DNA of 59,468 nucleotides from Streptomyces natalensis ATCC 27448 (GTDB lineage: Bacteria; Actinomycetota; Actinomycetes; Streptomycetales; Streptomycetaceae): positions 1 through 59,468 of the forward strand of contig NZ_JRKI01000024.1 of NCBI RefSeq assembly GCF_000935125.1, read 5' to 3'. The notes beneath the pieces were generated by a model. That model was not told the DNA's origin. It did no database searches and worked only from the letters and a program-made list of their open reading frames with translations. Positions 1-9,050 of this stretch are shown one piece after another. How positions within the stretch are numbered: position 1 is the stretch's first letter; each line of letters begins with the position of its first letter. The position numbers were made by a program, and so were the translations under genes.

Positions 1-3000
1 GTGTCGGGTATCCGCCCGGCGGTCTTCTCGTCGGTGATGAGCAGTGCGGGCCGCGCATCGCCAAGGACGTAGGCGATCCGGTCGACGGGGTAGTCCGGGT
101 CGATGGGCAGATACGCAGCTCCCGCCTTGGTGACGGCAAGGATCGCCACCGCAGCCTCGACGCAACGGGGCAGCGCGATGGCAACGAACCGCTCCGGGCC
201 GACGCCCTGGGCGATCAGGTGGTGGGCGAGCTGGTTGGCTCGGGCGTTGAGCTCGGCGTACGTCAGCCGGGCACCCTCGTGCTCCAGCGCCGCAGCATCC
301 GGGGTGCGCGCCACCTGCGCCTCGAACAGCTCGGCAAGCGTCGCATCGGGGACATCGCGGCCAGTGGCGTTCCAGCCGTTGACCAGCTGCTCCCGCTCCT
401 CCGCCGCAAGAATGTCGATCTCCGCGAGCGGACGAGAGGCGTCCGCCACGACCGCCCGCAGCAGGCGCTCCAGCCGGGCAGCAATCGCCTGGGCGCTCCC
501 GCGGTCGAAGAGATCGGTGGCGAACTCCACCGACCCCCGCATCCCCGCGGGCACACCCGCCCCGTCGTGCTGCTCCTCCACATCGAAGGACAGGTCGAAC
601 TTGGCCGACGCCATCCCCAGCGCGTAGTCCTCTGCCGTCAGTCCGGGCAGCCGCACCGCGGCGTCGTTGTTCTGGAAGGTGAGCATCACCTGGAAGAGCG
701 GGTGGTGCGCCAGGGAACGGGTGGGGTTGACGATCTCCACCAGCCGCTCGAACGGCACGTCCTGGTGGCTGTACGCCGCGAGGTCCGTCTCGCGTACCCG
801 CGCGAGGAGCTCGGCGAAGGTCGGGTTGCCGGAGGTGTCGGTGCGCAGCACCAGCGTGTTGACGAAGAACCCGACGAGGTCGTCGAGCGCGTCGTCGGTG
901 CGTCCGGCGATGGCCGAGCCGAGGGGGATGTCGGTGCCGGCGCCGAGGCGGGTCAGCAGGGTCGCCAGTGCGGCCTGCACGACCATGAACACACTCGCCT
1001 GGTTCTCTCGCGCCAGGCGGGTGATGCCCTCGTGCAGGCCGGCGTCCCAGGCGAAGGGGAGGGTGTCGCCCTGGTGGCTGGCCACCGCGGGCCGCGGGCG
1101 GTCGGTGGGGAGTTCCAACTGCTGGGGAAGCGCGGCAAGTTGGTCCTGCCAGTAGGCCGTCTGCCCGGCGATGACGCTGTCGGGGTCGTTCTCGTCGCCC
1201 AGGACCTCGCGCTGCCACAGCGTGTAGTCCGCGTACTGGACCGGCAGCGGCGCCCACTGCGGTGCCGTGCCCTCGCAGCGGGCCGTATAGGCGGCCGACA
1301 GATCGCGGATGAACGGGTCCGTCGACCAGCCGTCGCCGGCGATGTGATGGGTCAGGACGAGCAGCACGTGCTGATCGGGCGCCGTGGTGAACAGCCAGAT
1401 GCGCAGCGGCAGTTCGGCCGACAGATCGAAGAGGTGGCCGGCCGCTTCCTCGATCGCCGTGGCGACGTCGTCGCGGGTGGTGTGGACGACCTGGATCACG
1501 GGCCGGGCGGCGTCGCCGGTCAGCACCCGCTGGTGCGGGACGCCGTCGGTCTCGGGGAAGACGGTGCGCAGGGACTCGTGGCGGTCCACCAGATCCGCCG
1601 TCGCCGTGCGCAGTGCGTCGAGGTCCACCGTCCCGGACAGCCGCAGCGCCATCGGCAGGTTGTACGTCGCGCTCGGTCCCTCCAGCTGGTGGAGGAACCA
1701 CAGCCGCCGCTGCGCGAACGACAGCGGTACGCGCTCGGGCCGCTCCACCGGGGCCAGCGCGGCCCGCGCCCCGGCGGCGTCGTCGAGCCGGTCGGCGACA
1801 CCGGCGACCGTCGGGGCCTCGAAGAGGTCACGGACGGCGAGTTCGGCGCCGAACGTGGTGCGGATGCGGCTGATGAGGCGGGTGGCGAGGAGGGAGTGTC
1901 CGCCGAGGTCGAAGAAGTTGTCGTCGATCCCGACCCGCTCCACGCCGAGGACCTCGCCGAAGAAGCCGCAGAGGATCTCCTCCCGTGCGGTGCGCGGACG
2001 GCGCGCGGCGGGCGTGGCGGACAGCTCGGGTGCCGGGAGGGCCTTGCGGTCCACCTTGCCGTTCGGGTTGAGGGGGAAGGAACCGAGCTGAAGGAAGGAG
2101 GCGGGGACCATGTACGCGGGCAGCGCACGCGCCGCCCGGTCCCGCAGGCCGGCCGTGTCCAGCTGCACGTCGGCGTCGACCGGGACGACGTAGGCGGTGA
2201 TCCGCTGGTCACCGGGCCGGTCCTCACGGACGATGACCACGCACTGGGCCACGCGCGCATCCGCGAGGATCACCGACTCGATCTCGCCGAGCTCGATGCG
2301 GTAGCCGCGGACCTTGACCTGGAAGTCGACCCGGCCCAGGTAGTCCAGCTGCCCGTCCGCCCGCCACTTCGCCAGGTCGCCGGTGCGGTACATCCGCGCG
2401 CCGGGGGCGCCGAACGGGCTCGCCACGAAGCGTCCGGCCGTCATCCCGGGCTGGTTGAGATAGCCCCGGGCCAGTCCGTGACCGGTGATGTAGAGCTCTC
2501 CGGGGGTGCCCACCGGGACGGGGCGCAGCGCCGAGTCCAGGACATGCATCTGCATATTGCCGATCGGCCGGCCGATGGGCGCGGCCCCGTCACCGGTGAC
2601 GTCGGCGAACGTCGACCAGACGGTGGTCTCCGTCGGGCCGTAGAGGTTGGTGACGGACGCGGCGAGTTCGGTCATCCGGCGCGACAGGGCGGGCGGCATG
2701 GCCTCCGCGCCGACGAGGATCCGCAGCCCGCGCAGGGCGTCGGGGTACTGGGAGACCAAGCCCTGCCACAGTGAGGGCGTCGCCTGCATGAGGGTCGCGC
2801 CGGAGGCGGTGAGCAGCTCGGCCAGCTGTGCGGCGTCGCGTACCTGCTCAGAGGTGGCGATCACCACCGAGGCGCCCGAGATCAGCGGCAGGTGGATGTC
2901 CAGGCCCGCGATGTCGAAGGCGACCGTCGCCACGGCGAGGAACCGGTCCGAGGGCCGCGGCGCGATCAGGTCCTTCATCGCCGCCAGGAAGTTGACGAAG

Positions 3001-3659
3001 TTTCCGGTCGTGATCACCACGCCCTTGGGGCGGCCGGTGGACCCGGAGGTGTAGATGGCGTACGCGGGGTGGCCGAGCGAGCGGTTCCCGAGGAGTTCGC
3101 CGTCCGTCAGGTCGGTGTCCGGAAGGTTCGTGAGGGCGTCCCGGGTCGGCTCGTCGTCGGTGATCAGGAGGCGGTCGGCGTCGACGGGCAGGTTCGCCAC
3201 GGTGCTCGTGGCGGCCAGCACACAGACGGGACGCGCGTCGGACAGGATGTGGCCGATACGGTCGGCCGGATGACCGGGGTCGACGGGCAGATAGGCCGCG
3301 CCGGTCTTCACGACCGCCAGCAGCGCCACCGGCAGTTCCACCGTCCGCGGCAGGGCCACCGCCACATAGCTCTCCGGCCCGGCGCCGCGCGCGACCAGCC
3401 GGCGCGCCAGCCGGTTCGCCCGGGAGTTCAGCTCCGCGTACGACAGCCGGGTCTCGCCGCAGATCACCGCGTCGGCGTCGGGCGTCAACGCGACCTGGGC
3501 CTCGAACAGTTCCCGCAGGCTCAGCGCGGGCACCTCGCACGCGGTGTCGTTCCACTCGGCCAACACACGCAGGAGGTCCGCCGTGTCCGTGGCAGGAAGC
3601 TGCCCGCCCGGCAGATCAGAACCGTGCATCTCAGAACCGTGCATCGATGCTCCAGCCAT
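1..3659 (-). CDS. Non-ribosomal peptide synthetase, 5' part (A-PCP-C-A...), truncated by window edge
   Basis: The gene reads leftwards off the window with 1219 codons visible. ATG 3659 is chosen because AGGAG lies 8 nt upstream. Domains in order: adenylation from about residue 30 (core A3 [11 protein letters not shown] near 200, YGPTETT near 337, NPNGKVDRK at its end), a carrier domain with LGGHSLL (Ser near 586), a condensation domain ([10 protein letters not shown] near 645, active site HHIAGDG near 770), then a second adenylation domain from about 1093. No condensation domain precedes the first A domain, so this subunit probably starts a chain. Read against the GrsA scheme, the A1 specificity residues are about D-I-L-M-L-G-L-V-W-K, closest to known glycine codes; this is an inference by eye. 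The second A domain is cut before its code. No epimerase is seen between PCP and C. Expression is probably SARP-driven from the 3793-3835 promoter. Confidence 0.95.
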   Translation of the reverse strand, partial: MAGASMHGSEMHGSDLPGGQLPATDTADLLRVLAEWNDTACEVPALSLRELFEAQVALTPDADAVICGETRLSYAELNSRANRLARRLVARGAGPESYVAVALPRTVELPVALLAVVKTGAAYLPVDPGHPADRIGHILSDARPVCVLAATSTVANLPVDADRLLITDDEPTRDALTNLPDTDLTDGELLGNRSLGHPAYAIYTSGSTGRPKGVVITTGNFVNFLAAMKDLIAPRPSDRFLAVATVAFDIAGLDIHLPLISGASVVIATSEQVRDAAQLAELLTASGATLMQATPSLWQGLVSQYPDALRGLRILVGAEAMPPALSRRMTELAASVTNLYGPTETTVWSTFADVTGDGAAPIGRPIGNMQMHVLDSALRPVPVGTPGELYITGHGLARGYLNQPGMTAGRFVASPFGAPGARMYRTGDLAKWRADGQLDYLGRVDFQVKVRGYRIELGEIESVILADARVAQCVVIVREDRPGDQRITAYVVPVDADVQLDTAGLRDRAARALPAYMVPASFLQLGSFPLNPNGKVDRKALPAPELSATPAARRPRTAREEILCGFFGEVLGVERVGIDDNFFDLGGHSLLATRLISRIRTTFGAELAVRDLFEAPTVAGVADRLDDAAGARAALAPVERPERVPLSFAQRRLWFLHQLEGPSATYNLPMALRLSGTVDLDALRTATADLVDRHESLRTVFPETDGVPHQRVLTGDAARPVIQVVHTTRDDVATAIEEAAGHLFDLSAELPLRIWLFTTAPDQHVLLVLTHHIAGDGWSTDPFIRDLSAAYTARCEGTAPQWAPLPVQYADYTLWQREVLGDENDPDSVIAGQTAYWQDQLAALPQQLELPTDRPRPAVASHQGDTLPFAWDAGLHEGITRLARENQASVFMVVQAALATLLTRLGAGTDIPLGSAIAGRTDDALDDLVGFFVNTLVLRTDTSGNPTFAELLARVRETDLAAYSHQDVPFERLVEIVNPTRSLAHHPLFQVMLTFQNNDAAVRLPGLTAEDYALGMASAKFDLSFDVEEQHDGAGVPAGMRGSVEFATDLFDRGSAQAIAARLERLLRAVVADASRPLAEIDILAAEEREQLVNGWNATGRDVPDATLAELFEAQVARTPDAAALEHEGARLTYAELNARANQLAHHLIAQGVGPERFVAIALPRCVEAAVAILAVTKAGAAYLPIDPDYPVDRIAYVLGDARPALLITDEKTAGRIPD

Positions 3660-3792
3660 GCCGCTGACTCCTAGTGCGTTCGTAATGAGGCCATGGGCGC
3701 GTATGAGGGCTCGGCCCGCGATCTGGTGACCCGGCGCGGCACGAAGGGTCCTCACCACTCCCGCAAGTCCCCGCGTAGTACGCCAGTCTGTG

Positions 3793-3835
3793 AAGGTAAG
3801 TGGCTCACCTTTCGTCTCGTTATCGCTGGCACTTC
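3793..3835 (-). promoter_or_regulatory. SARP-type promoter of the NRPS gene
   Basis: On the minus strand three cores GAAG (3835-3832), GATA (3824-3821) and GAAA (3813-3810) lie exactly 11 bp apart. After the last core come 11 nt and then TACCTT (3798-3793), a TANNNT -10 box. Core start to -10 is 15 bp, the same as in the four other cluster promoters. Predicted transcription start is near 3786, giving a leader of about 127 nt. Motif and spacing are seen directly; SARP binding is inference. Confidence 0.6.
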
Positions 3836-3883
3836 GCGGTGTGACCTGGCAGAACGCGGCATACGGGAACGGCCGGGGCGGGC

Positions 3884-3915
3884 GATAGGCCGCCGATAAC
3901 TCCGGTCCCTAGGCT
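3884..3915 (+). promoter_or_regulatory. SARP-type promoter of the thioesterase gene (leaderless transcript)
   Basis: Two GATA cores (3884-3887 and 3895-3898) are 11 bp apart, followed by 11 nt and the -10 box TAGGCT (3910-3915). Core start to -10 is 15 bp. The ATG at 3923 lies 7 nt after the -10 box, so the transcript should be leaderless or nearly so. Confidence 0.6.
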
Positions 3916-3922
3916 CCCGCGT

Positions 3923-4687
3923 ATGCCTCTTTCTTCCGGCTCGCTCTCCACCCGGTGGCTGCGGACGTTCCGACCGGTGGCCTCACCCCGGCTGCGGCTC
4001 GTCTGCTTCCCGCACGCCGGCGGCACCGCGAGTTTCTTCCGCGCCTGGCACCAGCACCTTCCCGCCGACTGGGAGGTGAGCGCGGTGCGTTATCCGGGCC
4101 GGGAGGAGCGCATCGCCGAGCCCGACAGCACGAGCATGGCGGAGCTCGCCGGTCAGCTCGCCGATGCGCTGACCCCCTCCATGACGCCGCGCACCGTCTT
4201 CTTCGGCCACAGCATGGGGGCGTCCGTGGCACACGAGGTCGCGGCCCTGCTCGCGGAGCGCGGGGCGACGGGCCCGGCGGCGCTGCTCGTCTCCGGCCGG
4301 GCCGCACCGCACCGTCTGCGGCGTCTGACCACCGGCGACCTCACCGATGAGGAACTCCAGGCCAAGGTCAGCCAACTGGGCGGCCCCGGGGCGGAGCTGC
4401 TGCTGGACCCCGAGCTGCGCGATCTGGTCCTGCCGCCGATCCGGGCGGACTACCGGCTGCTCGAAGCGTATGTGGACGGCGCCAAGGCCCCCGCCGTCGA
4501 CGTCCCCGTCATCGCCTACTTCGGGGAGAACGACCCCGGGCCCACCCCCGACGACGTCCGGGCGTGGACGGAGCTGACCACGGCCGGCTTCGAGGTGCGC
4601 GGGTTCACCGGCGACCACTTCTATCTCGTTCCGAACGAGGCCGAGTTGCTCCGCGACATCCGCGAGCGGCTCACCGCCCTCGGGTGA
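3923..4687 (+). CDS. Type II thioesterase (editing TE of the NRPS)
   Basis: 254 aa, the usual size of stand-alone type II thioesterases that hydrolyse mis-primed or stalled acyl groups from carrier proteins. An alpha/beta-hydrolase fold is indicated by LVCFPHAGG near residue 30, the nucleophile motif GHSMGAS near 95 and the catalytic His in GDHFYLVP near 233. It lies divergent from the NRPS gene across a 263-bp promoter region with a SARP-like element for each. No Shine-Dalgarno is needed if the message is leaderless, as the -10 position suggests. A convergent terminator separates it from the next gene. Confidence 0.92.
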   Translation: MPLSSGSLSTRWLRTFRPVASPRLRLVCFPHAGGTASFFRAWHQHLPADWEVSAVRYPGREERIAEPDSTSMAELAGQLADALTPSMTPRTVFFGHSMGASVAHEVAALLAERGATGPAALLVSGRAAPHRLRRLTTGDLTDEELQAKVSQLGGPGAELLLDPELRDLVLPPIRADYRLLEAYVDGAKAPAVDVPVIAYFGENDPGPTPDDVRAWTELTTAGFEVRGFTGDHFYLVPNEAELLRDIRERLTALG

Positions 4688-4694
4688 CGCGGGC

Positions 4695-4722
4695 GGAGGG
4701 CGGCGCGGTCGCGCCGCCCTCC
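4695..4722. terminator. Bidirectional terminator hairpin
   Basis: Perfect 13-bp GC-rich inverted repeat (GGAGGGCGGCGCG and its complement) with a 2-nt centre, between the convergent thioesterase and membrane glycosyltransferase genes. Confidence 0.75.
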
Positions 4723-4736
4723 CGGACGACGGCCGC

Positions 4737-6044
4737 TCAAGGACGGGGCGACGCCGCCTGGAAGCGCGGCAGCGGGCCGCAGAGTACGGCCGACCGCGCG
4801 ACCGTCCGTGGCTGCCGCGTTCCGTCGGCCCACCGCGCCCACACCATCAGCACCAGCGGCAGCGCCAGATAGCCGAACCGTCCGGCGGGCGCGAGCAGGA
4901 AGGCCACGCTCAGACCGGCCGACAGCCGGTCCACGGCCGCGACGATGCCGGACGGCGGCCACAGGACGAGCGAGACGGTCACCGCCACCGCTCCCAGCAG
5001 GAGCAGGCCGACCGTCACATACCAGCCGCCGGGCACGAGTTCCGCGATCAGATGCCCCGGCAGGGGACTGTCGGCCGGGGTGCGCACCGCGCCCTGCCCC
5101 GTCGGAAACGCCAGTACCTGCTCCACCATCGCCGCGGGGGAGAGCAGCGCGCCGGGAAGCACGAGCACCAGCGTGCCGGCCAGGGAGGCCCCCGCACACC
5201 GCAGGGCCGGCCGGAGCCCGCCCGCGGCCGCGAGCACGGACACCGCGACCGCGACGGCCGGCAGCGCCGTCCACTTCAGGGAGCAGGCGACGGCGAGCAC
5301 CAGCCCCGCCGCCAGCGGCCTACGGCGCACCGCCAGCGCAAGTCCCAGACCGCACAGCCCGGTCAGCGGGAGATCGACGCCGCTGACGCACAGCGGCATC
5401 GCCACCACGGGAGAGGCCACCAGCGCCGTCATCGCCATCCGGTACCGGGCGCCGTGGCCGGGGGAGTGGCCGGAGCCGCCCCAGGACCGTCGTCGCAGCA
5501 CCACCCGCCCCGCCTGAAGGCAGAGCAGAAACACCGCCGCGCACCACAGACGGGCATCGCCCAGCAGGTGCGTCACCCCGTTCTGGTCACCCAGCAGCGC
5601 CCTCGGCACCCCGAACACCGCCATCCCGGGCAGATACGGCGTGTACTCCGTGACGTTCTGCGGGTGCGGCAGATAAGGCGTGCCCTGGCTGATCAGCAGC
5701 AGTCCGGAACGCTCGATCACCCCGACCTCGCTCTGCGCCCGGCCGGTCAGGACCAGGTACAGCAGCGGCAGGACGACGGCCCCGGTCAGCGCGCATGCCA
5801 GCGCCACGGAACGCGCACGCGGCCGGGGCAGCAGACATCCGGCCAGCGCCGCCCCCGCATATCCCACCCCGGCGCACAGTCCCCACGACCGATGGGTCTC
5901 CAGGTGCGTCGAGAATGCGAGCGCGGCCGCGAATCCGGCCGCCAGCAGCCATCCCGCGCCCCAGACCACTCGGCGGTCCCACCCCTGAACGGTCCGCCAC
6001 ACGGATGCGGCGGCCAGCTTCTTCTCCCCGTTATGTATCAGCAC
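4737..6044 (-). CDS. Polytopic membrane protein, probable GT-C / GT87 (DUF2029) glycosyltransferase
   Basis: 435 aa with about ten hydrophobic helices and short loops. The periplasmic-loop pattern (QGTPYLPHP...EYTPYLPGMAVFG near residues 120-150) and the overall layout resemble actinobacterial polyprenol-phosphate-mannose-dependent mannosyltransferases (GT87). The GTG start at 6044 has only a weak AGGG upstream. It sits between the thioesterase and the SARP gene but has no clear copy of the cluster operator, so membership of the biosynthetic cluster is uncertain. Alternative: a general cell-envelope glycan enzyme. Confidence 0.6.
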   Translation of the reverse strand: MLIHNGEKKLAAASVWRTVQGWDRRVVWGAGWLLAAGFAAALAFSTHLETHRSWGLCAGVGYAGAALAGCLLPRPRARSVALACALTGAVVLPLLYLVLTGRAQSEVGVIERSGLLLISQGTPYLPHPQNVTEYTPYLPGMAVFGVPRALLGDQNGVTHLLGDARLWCAAVFLLCLQAGRVVLRRRSWGGSGHSPGHGARYRMAMTALVASPVVAMPLCVSGVDLPLTGLCGLGLALAVRRRPLAAGLVLAVACSLKWTALPAVAVAVSVLAAAGGLRPALRCAGASLAGTLVLVLPGALLSPAAMVEQVLAFPTGQGAVRTPADSPLPGHLIAELVPGGWYVTVGLLLLGAVAVTVSLVLWPPSGIVAAVDRLSAGLSVAFLLAPAGRFGYLALPLVLMVWARWADGTRQPRTVARSAVLCGPLPRFQAASPRP

Positions 6045-6094
6045 ATTCCCTATTTTCCGCTACTGCATCCGGGCAGGTCATGACGGGTAGGGCC

Positions 6095-6130
6095 AGATCT
6101 CGTGGTGGGGTTTTCCCCACCACGAGATCT
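6095..6130 (-). terminator. Terminator of the SARP gene
   Basis: Perfect 16-bp arms (AGATCTCGTGGTGGGG and complement) around a TTTT loop, extendable by 5 bp on each side past one mismatch. It lies 22 bp past the SARP stop codon and before the next gene on the same strand. Confidence 0.75.
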
Positions 6131-6151
6131 CGCCCTCGGCCACCCGCCCCG

Positions 6152-8278
6152 TCAGCCGCAACGGCTGGACGCCCAGGGCCCCATCAGCGTCGCCGTGAGA
6201 TCCCGGCCGAGTCCGTCCATACCGCACAGCGTGGCCTGGTCGATCACGGAGATCAGGGCGGGCCGCTCGGCGGCCAGCCAGTCGGACGGCGAGGCCGTCA
6301 GCTTGTCGAGCATGGCCGGGTCGATCAGCCGGCGCAGTACGGAAGCGCGCAGCGGCGGGCTGCCGTGGCCGCTCTCCTGCCGGCGGGCGTGCTCGGCGAT
6401 CGTCAGCCAGCAGCGGAAGGCCCGGCCCAATGCCTCCCGCAGCTCCGTGTCGTCGCCGTCCCGCTGCGCGACCTCCCGTGCGAAGAGCCGGGAGAGCCCG
6501 CGGAAGCGGTAGCGCGGCTGACCGGTGGCATCGAAACCCGCGGTGTGCAGGAGGTGGGCGTCGACCAGCCGTTCCATCAGACGCTCCGCCGTATCGGTGT
6601 GCTCGTCGAGCAGCGCCGCCCCCACCCAGCTCGCGAAGTCCGGTGCGTCCAGCAGCCCGAGCCGCTGATAGAGCACCGCGGCCTGCCACGGCAGGGACCG
6701 GTAGGTGAGCTCGAAACCGGACCGTACCGGGGACTCGCCCGAGCTGAGTTCGTCCAGCCGCAGACGCTCGTTGTCGAGCCGGGAGACCAGGTGCCCGACC
6801 GGCCAGTGCGGTTTGGCCGCCAGTTTCGCCGCGGCGATCCGGACGGTCAGCGGCAGCCGGTCGCACAGCTCGACGAGCCGCTCGGCCTCCGGACCGGCCG
6901 CGCTCACCCGTTCCTCGCCGATGATGCGCGCCAGCAGCTCGGTCGACTCCTGCCGGGACAGCGCATCGAGGTCGATACGGACCGCACCGTGGCGGACCAT
7001 CAGCGCCTCCACCTGCCCGCGGCTGGTCACCAGGACACAGGAGCGCGAACTGCCGGGAATCAGGGCCTGGATCTGATCGAACGTCCGGACGTCGTCCAGC
7101 ACGATCAGCACCCGGCGGTCGGCCAGCAGGCTGCGGTAGAGCGCGATCCGCTGGTGGAAGTCGTCGGGGACGTCCGCCTCCGGGACGCCCAGGGACCGCA
7201 GGAACCAGCCGAGCACCGCCTCGGCGGTGGCGGGGTCGTGGGTCTCGTCGTGCCCCCGCATATCGGCGAACAGCAGACCGTCGGGGAAGCGGTCGGCGAC
7301 CTGGTGCGCCCAATGGACGGCCAGGCCCGTCTTTCCCACCCCCGGGCTGCCGGTGATCAGCCCCGCCGCGAGCGGCCCCGGCTCCCCCTGGTCGTGCAGG
7401 AGGCCGTCGAGCGCGGCGAGCTGCGCGGCCCGGCCGCCGAAGTCGGGGACGCCGGCGGGCAGTTCGATGGGTGTGCCACGCTCCTCGGTGGGGCCGGCGG
7501 GTGCCGCCGCGGGCACGGCGAGCGCGGGGTCGTCCCGCAGGATCGCATCGTGCAGCCGTTGCAGTTCGGGCCCCGGCTCCAGGCCGAGGCCCCGTACGAA
7601 CTGCTCCCGCCCTTCCCGGAACGTCTCCATGGCCTCCGCCCGCCGGCCGACCCGGTACTGGGCCAGCATCAGCGCGCCGCGGGCACGCTCGCGCAGCGGG
7701 TGGTCCCGGACGACGGAGAGCAGGTCCGGCAGGAGGTCCCGATGGTGGCCGAGTTCCAACTTGACGGCCACATAGGCGTCGAAGGTGGCGAGCCGGAGTT
7801 CCTCCAGACGCTCCATCTCGTCCTCCACCAGCGTGCCGGCCACCCCCGCGAGCGCCGGTCCCCGCCACAGGGCGAGCGCCTCCTCGTACCACTGCGCCGC
7901 ATCCGCCGTACGGTGCTCCCGGACGGCCTCCTGGGCCCTCGCGGTGAGCTGCTCGAACTCGACGGCGTCGACGTGGTGGTTCTCCAGCGCGAAGAGATAC
8001 CCCGGGTGGGCCGTGACGATGACGTCGGTGGCGCAGCCTTCGGACTTGAACCTCTTGCGCAGCGCGGCGATGCAGATCGCCACCTGGGTGCGCGCGGTGG
8101 CGGGCGGCCGCCCGTTCCACACGGTCTCCACCAGTGTGTCGACCGAGACAATTCGGCCGGGATTCAGTAAAAGCAGCGAGAGGATGCTGCGCTGCCGAGC
8201 GCCCCCAATGGCAATCCGCCGTCCATCCATTGTCACCGTGAGCGCACCCAGTATGGTGAATTTGAGCTGTTCCCCCAT
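6152..8278 (-). CDS. AfsR/SARP-family transcriptional activator with NB-ARC domain
   Basis: 708 aa. The N-terminal OmpR-type winged helix (about 1-95, containing GGARQRSILSLLLLNPG) is followed by a bacterial transcriptional activator domain (about 100-250). An NB-ARC ATPase then follows, with P-loop GSPGVGKTGLA near 310 and a Walker B-like VLIVLDDVRT near 390, and a short helical tail. It is shorter than AfsR (about 1000 aa) because no full TPR array is present. SARPs bind 7-bp direct repeats spaced 11 bp upstream of -10 boxes; five such promoters occur in this region, one upstream of this gene, suggesting autoactivation. Codon 37 is TTA. It is the probable pathway-specific switch of the NRPS/halogenase cluster. 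Confidence 0.93.
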   Translation of the reverse strand: MGEQLKFTILGALTVTMDGRRIAIGGARQRSILSLLLLNPGRIVSVDTLVETVWNGRPPATARTQVAICIAALRKRFKSEGCATDVIVTAHPGYLFALENHHVDAVEFEQLTARAQEAVREHRTADAAQWYEEALALWRGPALAGVAGTLVEDEMERLEELRLATFDAYVAVKLELGHHRDLLPDLLSVVRDHPLRERARGALMLAQYRVGRRAEAMETFREGREQFVRGLGLEPGPELQRLHDAILRDDPALAVPAAAPAGPTEERGTPIELPAGVPDFGGRAAQLAALDGLLHDQGEPGPLAAGLITGSPGVGKTGLAVHWAHQVADRFPDGLLFADMRGHDETHDPATAEAVLGWFLRSLGVPEADVPDDFHQRIALYRSLLADRRVLIVLDDVRTFDQIQALIPGSSRSCVLVTSRGQVEALMVRHGAVRIDLDALSRQESTELLARIIGEERVSAAGPEAERLVELCDRLPLTVRIAAAKLAAKPHWPVGHLVSRLDNERLRLDELSSGESPVRSGFELTYRSLPWQAAVLYQRLGLLDAPDFASWVGAALLDEHTDTAERLMERLVDAHLLHTAGFDATGQPRYRFRGLSRLFAREVAQRDGDDTELREALGRAFRCWLTIAEHARRQESGHGSPPLRASVLRRLIDPAMLDKLTASPSDWLAAERPALISVIDQATLCGMDGLGRDLTATLMGPWASSRCG
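8168..8170 (-). promoter_or_regulatory. TTA (bldA-type) leucine codon in the SARP gene
   Basis: The Leu run at residues 35-38 reads CTG-CTT-TTA-CTG, with TTA at residue 37. TTA codons are rare in Streptomyces and make translation depend on the bldA tRNA, so timing of the pathway may be developmentally gated. Confidence 0.85.
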
Positions 8279-8567
8279 GGCTTCCCCCCGAAGCTGATCA
8301 TTCGCGACTCAACGGCACGCAGATCGTGGTCAAGGACCCGCGTGCGGTAGCTGCTCGTGGTGCTGGTGTTGCTCATGTGGAGTTCTGGATACTAGCCCTC
8401 CCGGGAGCGATTGAGAACTTCGCATTCCCGCTGGCCATGTCCGGCGGGGAGAGTCTTCGTGCGGACTTAAGCGTTCCGTATCGCCCGCCGGTACGGGGCG
8501 GGGCGCGCGGTGCGATCAGGCTGAAGACACTACCGGCAGGCCGTCCGGCCAGACTTCTGCTCAAGAA

Positions 8568-8646
8568 ATTCTATGACAGAGCCATATCGCCTCGATATCA
8601 CCTTCGTATTGATTCCTTATCGGGTCAATATCGTGTCGATATCGAG
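8568..8646 (-). promoter_or_regulatory. Six-copy SARP operator array and promoter upstream of the SARP gene
   Basis: Six consecutive 11-bp units fill 8581-8646. Read on the minus strand each has a core at the same position: GATA in five and AATA in the fourth, most of them extended as GATAT. The last core starts 15 bp upstream of TAGAAT (8573-8568), a good -10 box. Because 11 is not a multiple of 3, this is not a coding repeat. The predicted transcript starts near 8561 and would have a leader of about 280 nt before the SARP ATG. Confidence 0.65.
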
Positions 8647-8677
8647 CCGTTGGGCGTCCCGCGTCACATTTCCCGAT

Positions 8678-8716
8678 GGGAGCGGGATACGGGAGCGGGA
8701 TACGGGAGCGGGATAC
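8678..8716. repeat. Three perfect 13-bp tandem repeats
   Basis: GGGAGCGGGATAC is repeated three times head to tail in the SARP-hydrolase intergenic region. The 13-bp period differs from the 11-bp operator array next to it. Function unknown. Confidence 0.9.
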
Positions 8717-8736
8717 GGGTGCATGGACGCGGGTAC

Positions 8737-8771
8737 GGGGAATTCGAGGCGATATCGTTCGCCAATTCCCC
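8737..8771. promoter_or_regulatory. Interrupted palindrome (operator or hairpin)
   Basis: Arms GGGGAATT + GGCGA and TCGCC + AATTCCCC pair, with a 3-nt bulge on one side and a 6-nt loop. The loop contains another ATATCG word. It may be an operator or mark the end of a leader transcript. Confidence 0.4.
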
Positions 8772-9005
8772 CTGAAAGATGGGGTGTCGGTGCGCTCCGC
8801 ACCCGTGCGCAGCCCCCGCGCAGCCGGGAGAGCTGCGAAGGCGGCCGGAGCTCCGGGAGTCGTTACCGGTACGTGGCGGCGCCCGTCGGCCCCGTTCGGG
8901 TACAGTCGGCGAACCGGGTGTCTGCGCCCCGGCTGGTGCAGGTCATACCTGAGAGCTACAGACCAGTTGGCTCTCGGGCGGGATGTTCTTTCCGGCCGCG
9001 AATTC

Positions 9006-9037
9006 TAGGGTTCCACTCAGTCGGACAATGAGTGGAA
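9006..9037 (+). promoter_or_regulatory. Probable promoter end plus perfect inverted repeat over the hydrolase ribosome-binding region
   Basis: TAGGGT (9006-9011) could be a -10 box. It touches a perfect 9-bp inverted repeat, TTCCACTCA (9011-9019) and TGAGTGGAA (9029-9037), with a 9-nt spacer. The right arm runs into the GGAAGGG Shine-Dalgarno of the GTG at 9051. This could be a repressor operator at the transcription start, or an RNA hairpin that hides the ribosome-binding site. The GATA operator seen at other cluster promoters is absent here. Confidence 0.45.
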
Positions 9038-9050
9038 GGGAACGGCGGCT

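Noticed and set aside
3792..3813. GAAGGT...ACCTTTC inverted repeat resembling a DmdR/IdeR iron box upstream of the NRPS
   Set aside because: AGGT and ACCT are 9 bp apart, not the 7 bp of the 19-bp iron box. The same bases are explained by the -10 box and last repeat of the SARP-type promoter.
8678..8716. 13-bp repeats as part of the SARP operator (they contain GATA)
   Set aside because: Period is 13 not 11 and no TANNNT box lies 15 bp beyond the last GATA.
8326..9031. Short plus-strand frames over the SARP-hydrolase intergenic region
   Set aside because: The 11-bp repeats shift frame every unit, there is no ribosome-binding site and no recognisable domain.
8646..9050. A sixth SARP promoter for the DUF1023 hydrolase operon
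   Set aside because: No GATA-N7-GATA pair at the required distance from TAGGGT or TACAGT.
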